From assembly GCA_963971405.1 (NCBI GenBank), contig OZ020485.1, positions 33,871,921 through 33,935,920 on the forward strand: DNA of 64,000 nucleotides. Reading direction: 5' to 3'. The stretch comes from Psococerastis gibbosa. Lineage: Eukaryota > Arthropoda > Insecta > Psocodea > Psocidae. Positions within the stretch are counted from its first letter, which is position 1. Each line of letters begins with the position of its first letter. Below, piece after piece: positions 23,640 through 35,888 of this stretch. The notes beneath the pieces were generated by a model. The model had not been told where the DNA came from, did no database searches, and worked only from the letters and a program-made list of their open reading frames with translations. Position numbers and translations under genes: made by a program.

Positions 23640-24613
23640 ACATCTATTTTTAAAGTAAATAGCTAATTTAGTTATTTCATGTACCATTTTGGTAAATTTC
23701 TGTCGCCCAGCACAGGGTGAAACGGGCAACTTACACGTATGTTACTGTTGATGAAAAATTTTGCAGCTTTCGACCTGTATAACAAACGGCAAAATACGGC
23801 CAATAAATTAAAATGAGAAAACCAATGAATGGCAATTTCACAATTTCAAGTTTCATTGTACAATAATATTGTAGTTCCGTCGAATTCTTGCATAAAAACA
23901 TATTTTTCTAGTTTTGGAATTCCCGTTAACTTTTCTAATTTTTGTGGATTTTCAATAAATAAGTTTCCCCCTATCCTATCCAATTCACCTAATACATGTA
24001 CACGTATACTTACCAATACGGATATTCAAGCCCCGCAGCATTTCATCAAAATAGGTAGCATTGCCGTTATACGTAAACGTTCACGGGCATAGGCAAGTCC
24101 CAGGGGGAGAAGTAAAGGGGGCTTGGAAATAACGAGGCCTCTTTAGTCCCTTCCATGTTAAAATCCATATAAATTTCAAGTATCACCCCAATTACATTTA
24201 TGAGCTCTAAAAAAGTTATAAAAAGGACATAAAGTAGTTTGATTCTCGACGGAACTCCTCACTGAACGCTTTTATTGTTTGTTTCCGTCACTTGAAATGG
24301 TTATGAAACACTCAAACTTGAAACGATGTTTGGTTAACTTATATTGTATATTAATCGTCAACGAATGAATTTTACGGCTTCGCGGCTGATTGATGTTTAT
24401 TTGATTGATATATTGCCCTTGTTTAATTTATTGTCTGTATAATATAAAAAAATTATTGATACTTGTGCATTAAGAAAATAATAGGCTATATGTTGTCTAT
24501 AACACCAGGTACAATTGTTTTCTATACGCACTGTATGCCTTTGCCTTTAAAGTCACTACGATTTTACGTCTTTATATACTTTTTTGTCGATTACTTTTTT
24601 TCCACATTTTAGA
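23640..24613. other. no gene seen
   Basis: No protein features or repeat ends recognised. Confidence 0.4.
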
Positions 24614-24740
24614 AAGAGATTATTTGCATACAAACAATTCAATGAATGTATCCGAATAACCTCTTCAGTCGCCTTTGTAGGTAAACCTGTGTTGAGTTAC
24701 GATCGCATGATGTATAGAGACTCGCACAAGTACGAAGTCC
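24614..24740 (-). repeat. S3 SINE-like repeat, shorter copy
   Basis: Matches 20567-20745 over ACAAACAATTCAATGAATG, CCTCTTCAGTCGCC and GTGTTGAGTTACG, then GAGACTCGCACAAGTACGAAG. It lacks the far box-A end. Confidence 0.6.
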
Positions 24741-25426
24741 TTGACTGTATAATTTAACAGAAATATATATTTCTTTATTTATTTACTTCATACTTATTGG
24801 TTTTCTTTATGTATTCATTACACTATTTTTTAGCAGAGGTTGAATGTGTTGTAGATAGATAGCTGAATTTCAAGCAAACAAAACTTATTGCAATGCCTTT
24901 GAACCAATTGTTTGTGTTATTCCACATTATTACAATGCGTGTCCCTTGTTTCATTTTTTTAGTGCATTATATACCTACTGCTCTTACTACAATACACGTA
25001 TTTAAAACATTTTCAAATTTTCATTTATTTGTCTATCTATAAAAAAAAACCAAATCACACGTTTTTTTAATACTAGAATTTCTATTCAATTGTTATAGGC
25101 TACGACGTATATTAATTTTACATGCTTTAGAGTTTAAAAGGTTACAGAAATTTATATTTATCAATTTTTTTTAACCCTTCAACTTTTTCAACCATACAAA
25201 AAAATAAAATATTTTTCTTCTAAAATCTAACGCTATGTACTGTATAGTATAGTATAATTTCTTTCCAGAAATTAATCTTACAATGTTTACAAAAATTTCA
25301 TAAACCTTCAGAATGGGAATCAAAACATCTAGTATGTACAACAGCTTCCATGAATGTTAGAAAATTTTAAAGTGTTAGTGAATAATGCATATTCAAGTCG
25401 TGTGCACCCGTTTCTTGGCGAAATGG
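24741..25426. other. no gene seen
   Basis: Strongly AT-rich, with several homopolymer runs. No coding or repeat signature recognised. Confidence 0.4.
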
Positions 25427-25760
25427 TTTGTTATTTTTTAAAAGCACCTTGGGAAAGTCCCTCTCCAGCTTTTCCTCCAAGGCGAGATTGAGCAAGGTGA
25501 AACAGTGACACAGACCATTACCTCCAATACCTTCCAGGTCACGTAGCTTTCAACCCATAAGAAGCTGACTTTTCGATTTATCTAAGCGCGTATAAGCCAG
25601 TCCGCTAAGATCACGTTCAAAGGTTAATCTTAATTTCGAAATCGCATATAAAAGGAAGTGCTGCGCTTTTCGAAAAAGCCCTCCAGCATCTCTACAGTAC
25701 ATCTTAATGGTTTAGGGAGGGGAGTGACAGGAAGACTCTGGGGTAATGGCTTTTACTAAC
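25427..25760. promoter_or_regulatory. GC-richer unique island with TATA-like motif
   Basis: A compositionally distinct patch in AT-rich surroundings, without recognised repeat ends. It contains GCATATAAAAGG (about 25644-25655), a good TATA-box shape. This is composition plus one motif only; a promoter or cis-regulatory element of the Hox cluster is possible but unproven. Confidence 0.2.
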
Positions 25761-26119
25761 GACCAAAGACGATCATGATTTTAAAAAAAATATTAGACTT
25801 TTTTCATGTTTTCTCAAAAAAAAAAACAGTCATGTAGAAATCAAGCTTTATTTGAGGCAAGTATATTGTAACAAATGCGGCAGTAATGATATTGTGAACT
25901 GTAGTCGTGTAGATAGCTTATATTTTATTATTATTTATATTGAAATTGTGAACTCTTCCTACTACTCGCTGCACTGCTATTGTATAATAGCTCTGCATCT
26001 GGTTTCACATACAATATAACATATACAATATAACATATACAATTTCTCAACAAAATTGAACATGTAAACATGAAATAACAACCTGTGCCCGCTCAAGCCG
26101 AAGCGTGGGAGGGTGGCAC

Positions 26120-26320
26120 ATCAAACCTAATATAAGTTAAATATTAACAAATATTAACATGGAATACAAGAAAAAAGGCAAAAGCGGACTATTGTCCTTG
26201 TTAAGCAATACAATTGCAAAGTCTAGTTTTCCATTAAATTTTTGATAGATTTACACATACAAAGTGGACTATGGTCCTTGTTACTGTAATACATTCATAA
26301 ATAAAAAATAAATAAATAAA
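26120..26320 (+). repeat. probable retroposon 3' tail
   Basis: Two related segments (GCGGACTATTGTCCTTGTTA and GTGGACTATGGTCCTTGTTA) are followed by an A-rich (AAAT)n tail at 26295-26320, the usual look of a LINE 3' end. No coding part recognised. Confidence 0.35.
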
Positions 26321-26838
26321 ATACAATACGTTGTTAGTTTAAATTACATAATTCAGGGCTGGCTCATTGCTATTTTTTTTTTAACCATTATGAAAGTTAA
26401 ATTATGCTATTAACATTTCAATTTTCGCGGTCTATTTCTACCCGTGGTATACAACACAGCTTGGAAAAATACAAGACCTAAAGGGGAGGCCATTATCAAT
26501 TTTTCATTTTAATCAGTTTTAAACCCATTTATATTCATGGCTAGTTGGATTCAGGATTGATATTTTTCTGGGCCACCCAAAAAGTCAATGTGCCTGCTGT
26601 GTCATATAGGTTCAAATTTTAAGCATAAAAAATGATTTCAAATATCTCATAATTTCATCCCCATACTAATGTTTGCCTATCATCTCTGAATGACAGGAAA
26701 CGGCCAGGGAGAAACGAATATTGGAACCTCATAATTTTTCCTGGTTTAAAAAGAAAAAATGATAAGTGAAAAATTTGAAACTTAATACCACCGTATAAAA
26801 AATGCTTGTGAACTCAATTATGTCTACGGAAATTAAGG

Positions 26839-26949
26839 AGCGTTTCACTCTGAATTGCGACGTGGTTTTCCATAATATATCATTTAGTTAATATTTACTA
26901 GTAAACATCATTGAAAAACCATGTCCCGATTCATAATGAAACATTCTAA
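26839..26949. repeat. short hairpin repeat
   Basis: Imperfect inverted repeat of about 50 bp per arm, centred on TTTACTAGTAAA. Arms share GTGGTTTTCCAT-type (left) and the complement of ATGGTTTTTCAATG (right) with CGTTTCA/TGTTTCA outer parts. Likely a decayed MITE. Confidence 0.5.
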
Positions 26950-28458
26950 AAACTTGTGTCAACTGTACTGTACAATATATTTATTTTTTTTCATTTCAGG
27001 TAAAATCACATAGAAGAAGTACGGTGCGTATTCCGATGCCCCACCATGGAGCGTAGCGCACGAAAAGAGCCCTGAAGTCATCAATGAACGTAGTCTCAAA
27101 GATGTGAAGGGGCGATATAGTGCAGAAGAACACTTGATGATGATAAAACGACTTTTACTATAATAAAAACACCGTAAATGTTAGCTAAAAAGGTACGAGG
27201 GTTGCTTTAAATGCTTGATTTTTATAGGAGCAACAAAAACCACGAGATGGCTGTAAAATTCAACAACAACAGCCCTCGTAAACGTTGCTACGTCATCGTA
27301 GTTGCTATAAAATCTTGACCTGTCACAATATTTAGGATTGTAAAATGACGTCAACGCCGTAAAAAGGACATTTATTGTCATCTGCCCATTTATAATTTTT
27401 ATTTGGTTATTTAACTGCCGAATTCCGCTGTTTAGCAAATGACTGGTTGAATGTTTATCCATTTAGAAAACATCCAACTTCTGCATTTAGCTATGTTGCT
27501 GTATTTCAAACTATTTTGTAAACAAATGACGACCGAGTGAGGAAATTAATCCTTTATTAATATATATAATTAATATAATTATTAATTACTTTTTCTGCAG
27601 CCGAAAGATATGAAAAGATCACGAACTATACAAGCTTTCGCAGTAAATTTACGTTTATTCTCTTGTCCAAATTATTATTAAGTACTCTAAAAAAACACTA
27701 TTTAGTGCTATTTACAGATTTTATGCAAGAAACTACGCATTATATGGATTTTCTGAATTTTTCATCTGACCAGTTTGAAATCTTCGTTGCTGTAGGACGA
27801 GGAATCTAATAATCTCTGGAAAAGAGACATTCGTCGTTTGATTACTAAAACATTTTAAATCTATACCTTAATTGTTATATTATTAATGTTGGATATTTAA
27901 ATGATAGTAGAAAATAATAATTTATAAACTTAGCAGCATGTTACCTGATCGGCACTTCTATTTACAGTATAGTTGCTGAATTAAACCCAAGTGTCGTGTA
28001 TTCGGAGTATTGTGTACTGTATAACAAACGGGGCGATATTAAAGTAAAAGTTAATTGGATTAATAGACAAATTGAGCGTATTTTAGGCAATTTTAAATGG
28101 GTGACAATCGCCCGTCTAAAAATGGCCGTAGCTCTCCGTCGGCGAACGGCTTGCTTATGTAAGGTGCCAAGGCAGTATCCAGGATATGGGGAGTAACATG
28201 GCTCCAGGCTTCCAAGAATTACATTCCCAGAAGCTATAAAAAAAAACTTGTAAATGGGGTCCAAGGGTCTCCCCTTTAGAATAAGCTTGAAAATATAACT
28301 GAGAACATGTTTTTAAGCATTTTCCAAGTGGTTTTGTCACTAAATAGGGGACACTTCTGTCTGCATTGCACTGGTATCGTAGATATTCCATTCAATATTC
28401 ACTGAAATCATTTATGTTTGTTAGTATAGCGCCGAAGGTACCCTGTGCATGTGCGCAC
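26950..28458. other. no gene seen
   Basis: An acceptor-like TTTTTTTTCATTTCAG (26985-26999) is followed by no coding frame of note. At 28150-28330, GGGTCTCCCC and AAGCATTTTCC recall decayed G/C-tract hAT sequence. Nothing firm. Confidence 0.4.
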
Positions 28459-28660
28459 AATAATAATAATAATGACAATCAAGGCTTTTCCTGTTCTACT
28501 ACGAAGCCAACCTAGCGGAGTTCGGGCTTTAAATACACTCAACTAGGAAGGCCCGGGACCGCCTGCTTTTCATGCTCTCCGAAGCATGGCCAGAAAATGT
28601 AGCAAGAGTGGGACTCAAACCAACAACCTTTCGGGTGATAATCAGAGTCAGTACGTACCG
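28459..28660 (-). repeat. S2 tRNA-derived SINE
   Basis: Reverse-orientation S2: box B region GTTTGAGTCCCACTC, GGCCATGCTTCGGAGAGC, the CCGCTAGGTTGGCTTCGTAG end, and an (ATT)n tail at 28462-28476. Confidence 0.75.
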
Positions 28661-29204
28661 TGTTAGCCAATATATATAATCTGAAGGTTGAAGGTGTTGT
28701 TGAGATGTCTTAACTACTTTTGGGGGTCAGCCACCAGTTATTCATGTGGAAAATAACATTTGAACAGGGTAGTAGGTACCACGGTGAAGCCGCTGCTTTT
28801 TTGTGTGTTTTTTTTTCTAGTTTTCGGGAGCTCCAGGGGATATTCAACAAAACTATACATAATACATAATAGAACATTCTGGTAATATTACATTTTTAAC
28901 CAGCAGACAGCACTACCTCAACGACAAGATATTACCATTGGACAGCCGTATGCAGCAGTCAGCAGTATGCTAGTCTTTAAATGAAAGTATAAAAGTTTTC
29001 TATCAATTTGGCATTATTCTTTAACACAAAAAATTTACAATAAATTTTAATTTGGTTAGGGTTAAAAACTCAAGTGCCGCAACAATTCTTTAAGAACTCG
29101 GTTTTCTGTTCCTAACATAATTGAAATTATTTTGGCAAGCAATTCCTTTGATAAAGCTCTGTAGAATATTCAATAAGATCAGTTAATTAGGTACATTGTA
29201 TAAA
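28661..29204. other. no gene seen
   Basis: No recognisable feature. Confidence 0.4.
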
Positions 29205-29715
29205 ATACTTGTATGTTGCAGATGCCAGTTCATCAATTTCCCAAATCTGTCCAATAAAAAGACAGACATTTTGAAACATGCAATGGAAGCTAAAACATAT
29301 TGAATTGCTATAAATGGATAATGACTACAAACACCATGATGTGCAGGCTAATTAAACATAGTATAGTAATAAAATGAAAAAATTCTAAGCTCCTACTCAA
29401 AGCAAGTAAGGCCAATTTTGGATTACAAATATGTCGCAGCAGGAGCGAGTTTATCAACTTCCACAATGTTTTCAACAAAAGGCAGACTTTTTGAAACATC
29501 CTATGGGAGCTTAATCATATTGAGTAATTGGATAGACTACAGATTAAGTTATACTCCAACTCCGCGTGCAGGCTAATTATTTGTATTAATAAATGAAAAG
29601 GGCTAGTCTCCACCTCAAAAAGAGTAAGCCTCATTTTGGGTTATATATTGCATTTGTCCACTGCAAAGCACAACGTGTTATTGAATAATGGATTACAGTG
29701 ATGCAAGAGGAGCAA
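29205..29715. repeat. diverged tandem repeat, about 2 units
   Basis: Unit 1 (about 29208-29417) and unit 2 (about 29418-29689) share GTTCATCAA/GTTTATCAACTT, AGACAGACATTTTGAAACAT/GGCAGACTTTTTGAAACAT, GTGCAGGCTAATTA and AGTAAGGCCAATTTTGGATT/AGTAAGCCTCATTTTGGGTT. A third start (GGATTACAGTGATGCAAG) is at about 29690. Origin unknown. Confidence 0.6.
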
Positions 29716-30570
29716 GTTTGACTTGAAGTAAAACTGGTTAAGAGGATACTTTAATTTCACGACGTACAAGATGAAGTTTGGGCCATAACTTGACTCGCTG
29801 ACACCTCAATTTAGTTGGGGACGGAGAGTTAGTGGAGTCTTGCTGCGCACTTCCATAAACCAGTCCCCCACTCCCAGGGACTGGGAACCTCCACCTCCCC
29901 TGCCGAAAAAAGAAAGGTTTTACGATTTATTACCTCTGCGCATTCAAGACATCTTTATTCCGCCGCCCAGTTGAAACAACAGTGTAGGATTAAGGCGAGA
30001 CTCCAAGCCTGTTCCTTTGTGTATTTTTGCCGAATCGTTTTCGTGTGTTTCGCATGCGTGATCAATCTGTTTGTGGTTCTTGGGTCATGGCGACTTGAGA
30101 GTACCTTTTTACGGATCTTTTGGTAGTTGACCTCCACTTGGATAGAATATATTTTCTTACTTAATAATAGATATAATACAATCTTCGGGTCTTCCAAATG
30201 AGGAGGGTATTCAATTATAATACGTTGTACGAACAAAACGTATATGTACGAGTAAATGTAATGCATATAATCATAATAATGTATAGATTAAATACATTTT
30301 ATACGTATTTACATATGAGGAGCTTGGTTACAAACGTTGCCAACTCCATTTTTACAAAATGGGGTTTTGATCCGACCTTGCAGAAAATTTTATTGTCCAC
30401 CTGCACGTTGTAAAATAAAGTGACAAATGCAGCCAGATTGCGCACAGAAGCGCTGAGAAGTCTAGGGTTAGCTATAAACTTAATGCAATTTTCATCAGAA
30501 AATCCACTCTCCTGAAAAATTCTACAGCTTGAGAGTAGTATAGAAAGGGGGTTTCTGGCGCTTACCCCAC
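29716..30570. other. no gene seen
   Basis: No coding or repeat signature recognised. Confidence 0.4.
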
Positions 30571-30620
30571 CCCCCGTCGAGCTACCCCACCCCCCGTCAT
30601 GCTACCCCTCGTGGGTGGTC

Positions 30621-30653
<33 letters not shown>

Positions 30654-30705
30654 CCCACCCCCCCGTCATGCTACCCCTCGTGGGTGGTCTAATTTTTTTT
30701 TTATT
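30571..30705. repeat. local duplication with long poly-T
   Basis: A unit of GTCATGCTACCCCTCGTGGG then TGGTCT and a T run occurs twice (about 30596 and 30665), the first T run being over 30 bases. The upstream GGGGGTGGGGTAGC-type sequence (CTACCCCACCCCCCGTC) repeats too. Confidence 0.7.
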
Positions 30706-32955
30706 AATTCTGATTCCACTTTCCTACAGTTGCTAAAATTAAAAAAAAAGTCGGCACGTAACCCAGTTATGGGCCTAGTATTTTTCATTAAATCAACAAT
30801 AAAATTCGTTCTGCTGGCAAGAATATTTAAGAAGTGAAAACTGCCACTTTTCATTCTCACTCTGCGTTTTTTTCTACAAAAAACCTTATAATTCGCAAGA
30901 TACCTTACTATATACAATTAATTATTTAAAAAAATATGGACAATTTTATCGTATTGTGGTATTTTTATATTGTGATGTTTTAAGTACTCATAATAAGGAT
31001 CCGAGGCATAAGATGTGAAAATACAGTAATTCATACAGCCTAACGGATTAAATGCATTTTTTCATACATCGTAGCATTCGTAGCAAGTAGCAACGTAGCA
31101 TGTAGGCCGAGGGGGTCATCAACCGGATTCTGGATCTGGCACCTTTAAGGAATTTTCATGTCAGGTTGACATAGTAATGATCTTGGGAAATTTAAATTGT
31201 GAAAATAGATTTTTTTCGAATTCTTGTATATCCTAATTTATAACCCATTCTTGCGAATTAATGAATTAGCGTCATAAAAAACAAATGAGAAGTCGCATCA
31301 GTGATGAACATCTTGAAGCTTGCCTAAAAATAAAAACCAGTTTCTGCGAACCAAATATTCTGAAATGTTCGCGGAGAATGCAAGTGCAATGCCCTGATTA
31401 AAATCATTAAACTAAATTTTTTTCAAATAGGGATGAGTGACGTATTATTTTTAATTTTAATATGTAGATCTATATACAATAATAGGGAAGTTTTCCATTA
31501 CAAGACAGTAAAGTAAAAAGCTAACTACTTCATCATAATTGATACATCGCCTTGTTCAAGCAACTTAGCATGTTTCTTTGTATGGCTCCACGGAATTTCA
31601 TAATTGGCAGTAAATCGGTTTAAAAGAAATATATATTTGACAAACCCTAAATTAGGTGAATATAATTTTATATTCAGGTCTATTTTTAAGTCTATATAAG
31701 TAGATTTTTTTATATAAAGAGTTGACACAAATAACCATTTTTAATTGATCTTCTGCCTTCAACATATCCAAATTACCAATGAATATATTAATGATCTGAC
31801 TCCAAAACTACCTATAGTCATTATACCATAGACTAATAAAGATTATACCTGTATAAGGCGTAAGCCAAGGTACAGTCACTGTACGAGTATATATTATCAA
31901 TAGCGCACATCATTTCAGGTCAAAATACAAAGTCTGAAGGTTGCATTTTTTGTGCACCTTGGAATGGAAATAAAGGTAATAAATTTAATGTGGACCTGTT
32001 GTCACTGAAATGATTCTCAAACTACACAAAGAGTGACTGTTTAGAAGAAGATACAAAGAAAATATCTTAGAGGGCCCCGGTGTGGGCTGCTCTGTGAACA
32101 TGGCAGACCCAAACATCATTTAGGGGAGTTAAAATGCTCTTTCTGGGTCATTACACTCAGTGGGGGCGACCATGTCGGTAGTTTTCGCAGAGCCAGCACA
32201 CTATTTTTCCGTAGTCTCTGTCAAAACTAGTCATTTCCAAAATTTACGACGTATTTAGGGACTACATATCTGGCGAGTTTTCGTGCATTACATCAATACA
32301 CAAGGAATGGTTGTTTTCACGTTTGAAAAATGATTGTGCCTCTTTTCGACGGTGAAAAAAGCCCACTCATTTTCTGTTGGTGTTATTTGTTTATTATTAC
32401 TCACATTATATCACAGAGTATGTCTCAATTACCAACGTTCATCCTTGCACAGGCCCTTGAAAATGAGGGAGGCCGGCAAACATAAAGCTTTATAGATTAA
32501 ATACGATTTATATTGACTTTTAAATAAAATATATTACAGTACCTGTACCTGTACGGTAAAGGTCTATATAATACATACGGTACCTAATGCTAAAGTTACT
32601 TGGTCAACTAATAAGCAGGCATTGCAAACCCACTGTAGACATTTCACATACAAGCAGCTGTAAAATAGTTGAGAGGCCCATAAGGAGCATCGTATATTTG
32701 GCGCGAAGAAAAAATAACGAAGCTTTAGAAGATTAAGTGATAAATCTAGTACGCAAGGAAGACGTTTAGCATTAGTAATAATGTATCAGGGTTGTAAATC
32801 AAGGGGGTTCGAGCGAGGAGGGTAAAAAACACATGGGACCAACCCTGAGCGAGCGCTGCTGGGAATTTCTTCCGTTTTTAAGACGAAAGGTAATGGCGTT
32901 GCTCACCATGTTGCTTTCTAATGACGTATTCTATAATATATTGTATGTACTAATA
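30706..32955. other. no gene seen
   Basis: About 2.2 kb without identifiable genes. At 32085-32220, GTGGGCTGCTCTGTGAA and the complement of GCTCTGCGAAAAC suggest a weak inverted repeat, too degraded to call. Confidence 0.4.
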
Positions 32956-33056
32956 GGGCCTGTGGTCCAGTGGTTAAGACGACGCCCCGGTTAGGCGTAG
33001 ATCGTGGGTTCGAATCCCGCCAAGCCTAGTTTTTTCCATATCCTCTAATTTCGTTC
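32956..33056 (+). repeat. S1 tRNA-derived SINE, complete 101-bp copy
   Basis: A tRNA-like head: acceptor-like AGGCCTG/CAAGCCT pairing is visible in part, box A TGGTCCAGTGG, anticodon-arm-like ACGCC-CCGGTTA-GGCGT, and box B GGGTTCGAATCCCGC. A short T-rich tail follows (TTTTTTCCATATCCTC, then TAATTTCG). A 7-bp duplication ACTAATA flanks it (32949-32955, 33057-33063). The loop base before the would-be anticodon is C instead of T, so a functional tRNA is unlikely. Related copies: 17626, 48068, 56515. Confidence 0.85.
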
Positions 33057-33354
33057 ACTAATAATGAACTGTATAATATAGGTACTTCACTACACTGTTG
33101 CAGCAGCAGTGTATGTGTGGTTTTGTGTGGCTATGCAAGCTTTCATTCTCAATTATACTGATGTGCTTGCAACAAATTTAAAATACTCGCGCATGCACTT
33201 CCTTATAATAGTGTTGCCTAAAATACAATAGTATAATAACTAAATTATTAAATATGTCTATTATGCTAGCCAAGGTTTCAGCTAGCTTTTTACGAAACTG
33301 AAATATTTATTAAAATCGAATTGGAGTTATTTGACGGGAACAGCACTAATAATA

Positions 33355-33502
33355 AAGAACCGGCCCGAGTTTACTCGAACAAATTAGTAGATAGAGAAAA
33401 TTAGTAATTTGATGGTAAATAATTCTAGATAGGTCAGACCAACACATTACCACACAGCAATAATGGCAGGGTACACAATGGATTTGAGCGTGAATTTTCT
33501 AT

Positions 33503-33537
<35 letters not shown>

Positions 33538-34112
33538 CCCAAAACCATCTAGTTTTTTTGGGAAAATAACCTGTCCGGATTCGTTACTCAATTCAACACC
33601 TAAAACATGCCTGAAGGTAGAAATCATCGATACAAAGGTTTCGCTGAAAAATTATTTTTTAGTCATTCTTCATTAAAATTTAGTTATTTTCATTTTTTTA
33701 CCCCCTGAAGCAATCTATCAAGGGGCAAGCGACCCCCCGCATTTTGTTAACATTATTAACTACTACAATATATGTGAATTTAAAAGAAATCGTTGGAGCC
33801 GTTTTTTAGAAATAATTTTTATAGACTTTTTTTGGGAGTTTTTTGAGAATAAACCCCCCTTCCCCCCCAATTGAGTTATAAAAAAAAATGTTTCCGAGGT
33901 ATGATTTTTGTCAACCTACATGCCAAATTTCATTCAAATTCACCTAATAGTTTGCCCAGAAATCGATGAACAGACAGACAGACAGACATTTCGTAAAAAC
34001 CACTTTTTTGTGTTCCTAGGACCTCAAAACGTGTAAATCCGTTGAAATCTCGGAATCGAAAATTTCGACCAACACAAAGCTTTCCTTATACTACGTATAA
34101 ATTGGTAAGCAA
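33355..34112 (+). mobile_element. X element copy 4, with internal deletions
   Basis: Starts AAGAACCGGCCCGAG and ends ACGTATAAATTGGTAAGC. It lacks the CATGCTTTCC subterminal block and the G-tract segment present in copies 2 and 3. It has a 28-base A run (about 33507-33535) and a short CAGA microsatellite (33970-33988). Confidence 0.8.
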
Positions 34113-35022
34113 TAATTGTGTTCAAATGAGGAGCATAGAACACTATTACCCAAAGGTATAGGGCATAGGCTATGCAATTTGTTACAAGTTATTTTATGAT
34201 GGCATATTGAAATATTCTGACCTTTCGGATTATGAAGATTGGCCTTTAAAAATGGGAATGTTACAATAAAGTTTGGTTGTAGCTGCCTTTAAGCATTGTT
34301 TACACATAAAAAGAAGATTCTGATAAATTTGGAAGCCATTACGTCCGATTTCTCTGTCGGTAAAATAAAAATAGATGAATTATAAAGACGTCCATTTATT
34401 TCCCCTGAGCTGGCTCGCTCGAAACCAAACTTTGGCTCAATGCCAATTTGCTGCTGAGAGTACCGCCAAAGTGATCTCATCAAATATCTTGAAAATACAG
34501 CATGGCTAAGATAATGAACGAAGAATACTGTTCTTTGATCAGATAGGTATAGATAAAATTCACTGTTCATAAAAATAGTATTCACAATGTGTTGAATTAT
34601 TTTTTTTTTTGTCGTACTTCGAATTCAGCTGATCATCTGTGACGTAGCCTATCATAGTTGCTGACGCTTACTAAAAATTAGCTTGAGTTGGAGGTAAACA
34701 CAAAAAAAGTTGCGTTTAACTTAGTGCTAATCATTTGTAACCGGCATAATAATGGTTGTTCGATGCTACCAGCAATAGCGTAGATACACGGCATGTCAAA
34801 AATTAGATTACACCTTTGTGGTTCGCACCTCCTCGTTTGGATCGAGTTCTGTTCTACTGTATCGTAAATTTGTGCATCAACCAGCATCCGTATTCTCGAA
34901 CATCTTTTCATCAAATAAAATTAAGCTAAATAATGGCATGCCACAATAAATTAGAAAGCAATAAAGTAGATCGTTTACGTTAGTGTAAGTTTATTCTTCA
35001 TCTTTTACATATAGGAATAATA
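34113..35022. other. no gene seen
   Basis: Short minus-strand frames (34289-34585, 34678-34914) have no recognisable domains and no codon signature. Nothing firm. Confidence 0.4.
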
Positions 35023-35547
35023 GGGGTCTTCACAGTGTTGGTGTTTTCGAGTTATCGAGTTAGATGTGCTATCTAAGTTAACACACAATCGTGAGTGTAC
35101 CGTCGGGAATGAGTTATCATGATATATTTAACAGGGTAAACAACGTGGTACTAGTCAGGCGTTCGTGGCACGGTTTTAAAGAAAGTGGGAGAACTCTATT
35201 CTAGTGCCACATTTGTTTATATTTTTTGTTCTTTTTGGTTATTATAATTTTAAGTATTTACGATAATTGCTTGTGATAATAGATTATACAAATAAATTTA
35301 AATACAACAAAATTTTAAACGCGTGTTTCAAATCAATGAACAACAAAAAAAGATGGCTGCGGTCAAACCTGAGCTATTATATCGATCGCAGCGCAAGCTA
35401 AATAGCACACTTAACTAACTTGGAAGTGCGTTTAGGATAGCACGCTGGTTAGCTTGGTTATCGGGTTATTGGTGTGCTACCTTAACTTGATATAACAAAC
35501 TTAACTAGGTAGGTATAACTCGATGACACTAACACTGTGAAGACCCC
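35023..35547. mobile_element. 525-bp MITE with GGGGTCTTCACAG ends
   Basis: Terminal inverted repeats of about 30 bp: GGGGTCTTCACAGTGTTGGT at left, and the complement of GGGGTCTTCACAGTGTTAGT at right, both continuing with CGAGTTAT and TAAGTTAACA-like motifs. TA (or TAATA) is duplicated at both sides, compatible with Tc1/mariner-type insertion. No transposase frame. Confidence 0.82.
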
Positions 35548-35888
35548 TAATATATATAATAATATAAATAAGGAATGGCTAAAATACAGCGAATGGTGTT
35601 AGTATTTGCTACTGCGTTACTTAATAAGACGGTTCAATCAAATTTAATATTCATTATTGTATAGACAGAACGTCTGTGTAGCTTAAATATATGTTGGCAG
35701 GTGACCTTTAGACTTTAGCAAAGCTTAGGACTTTATAATTACATTGCAATCAGGCCAATACGAACTCTTCCAAGTTAAAAATGTGGTATACTGGGGATCT
35801 CACCTTTGGTCGGACGTACCGGTAGAGGAACAAAAAAGGAACCCATACGATTGTACCTGTACATTATTTTCTATTTTTCAATTACTAC

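Noticed and set aside
26985-27062. Splice-acceptor-like site followed by a short ATG frame
   Set aside because: Frame ends after about ten codons and nothing downstream continues it.
32085-32220. Possible MITE with GCTCTGYGAA arms
   Set aside because: Arms match only in short blocks with large gaps; insufficient to call an element.
32956-33028. Functional tRNA gene (Thr-like loop GGT)
   Set aside because: Repeated with the same non-tRNA tail at several sites, flanked by a target duplication, and has C where T33 is expected.
34289-34914. Two minus-strand frames suggestive of a transposase
   Set aside because: No DDE/D motif, helix-turn-helix or flanking inverted repeats could be seen.
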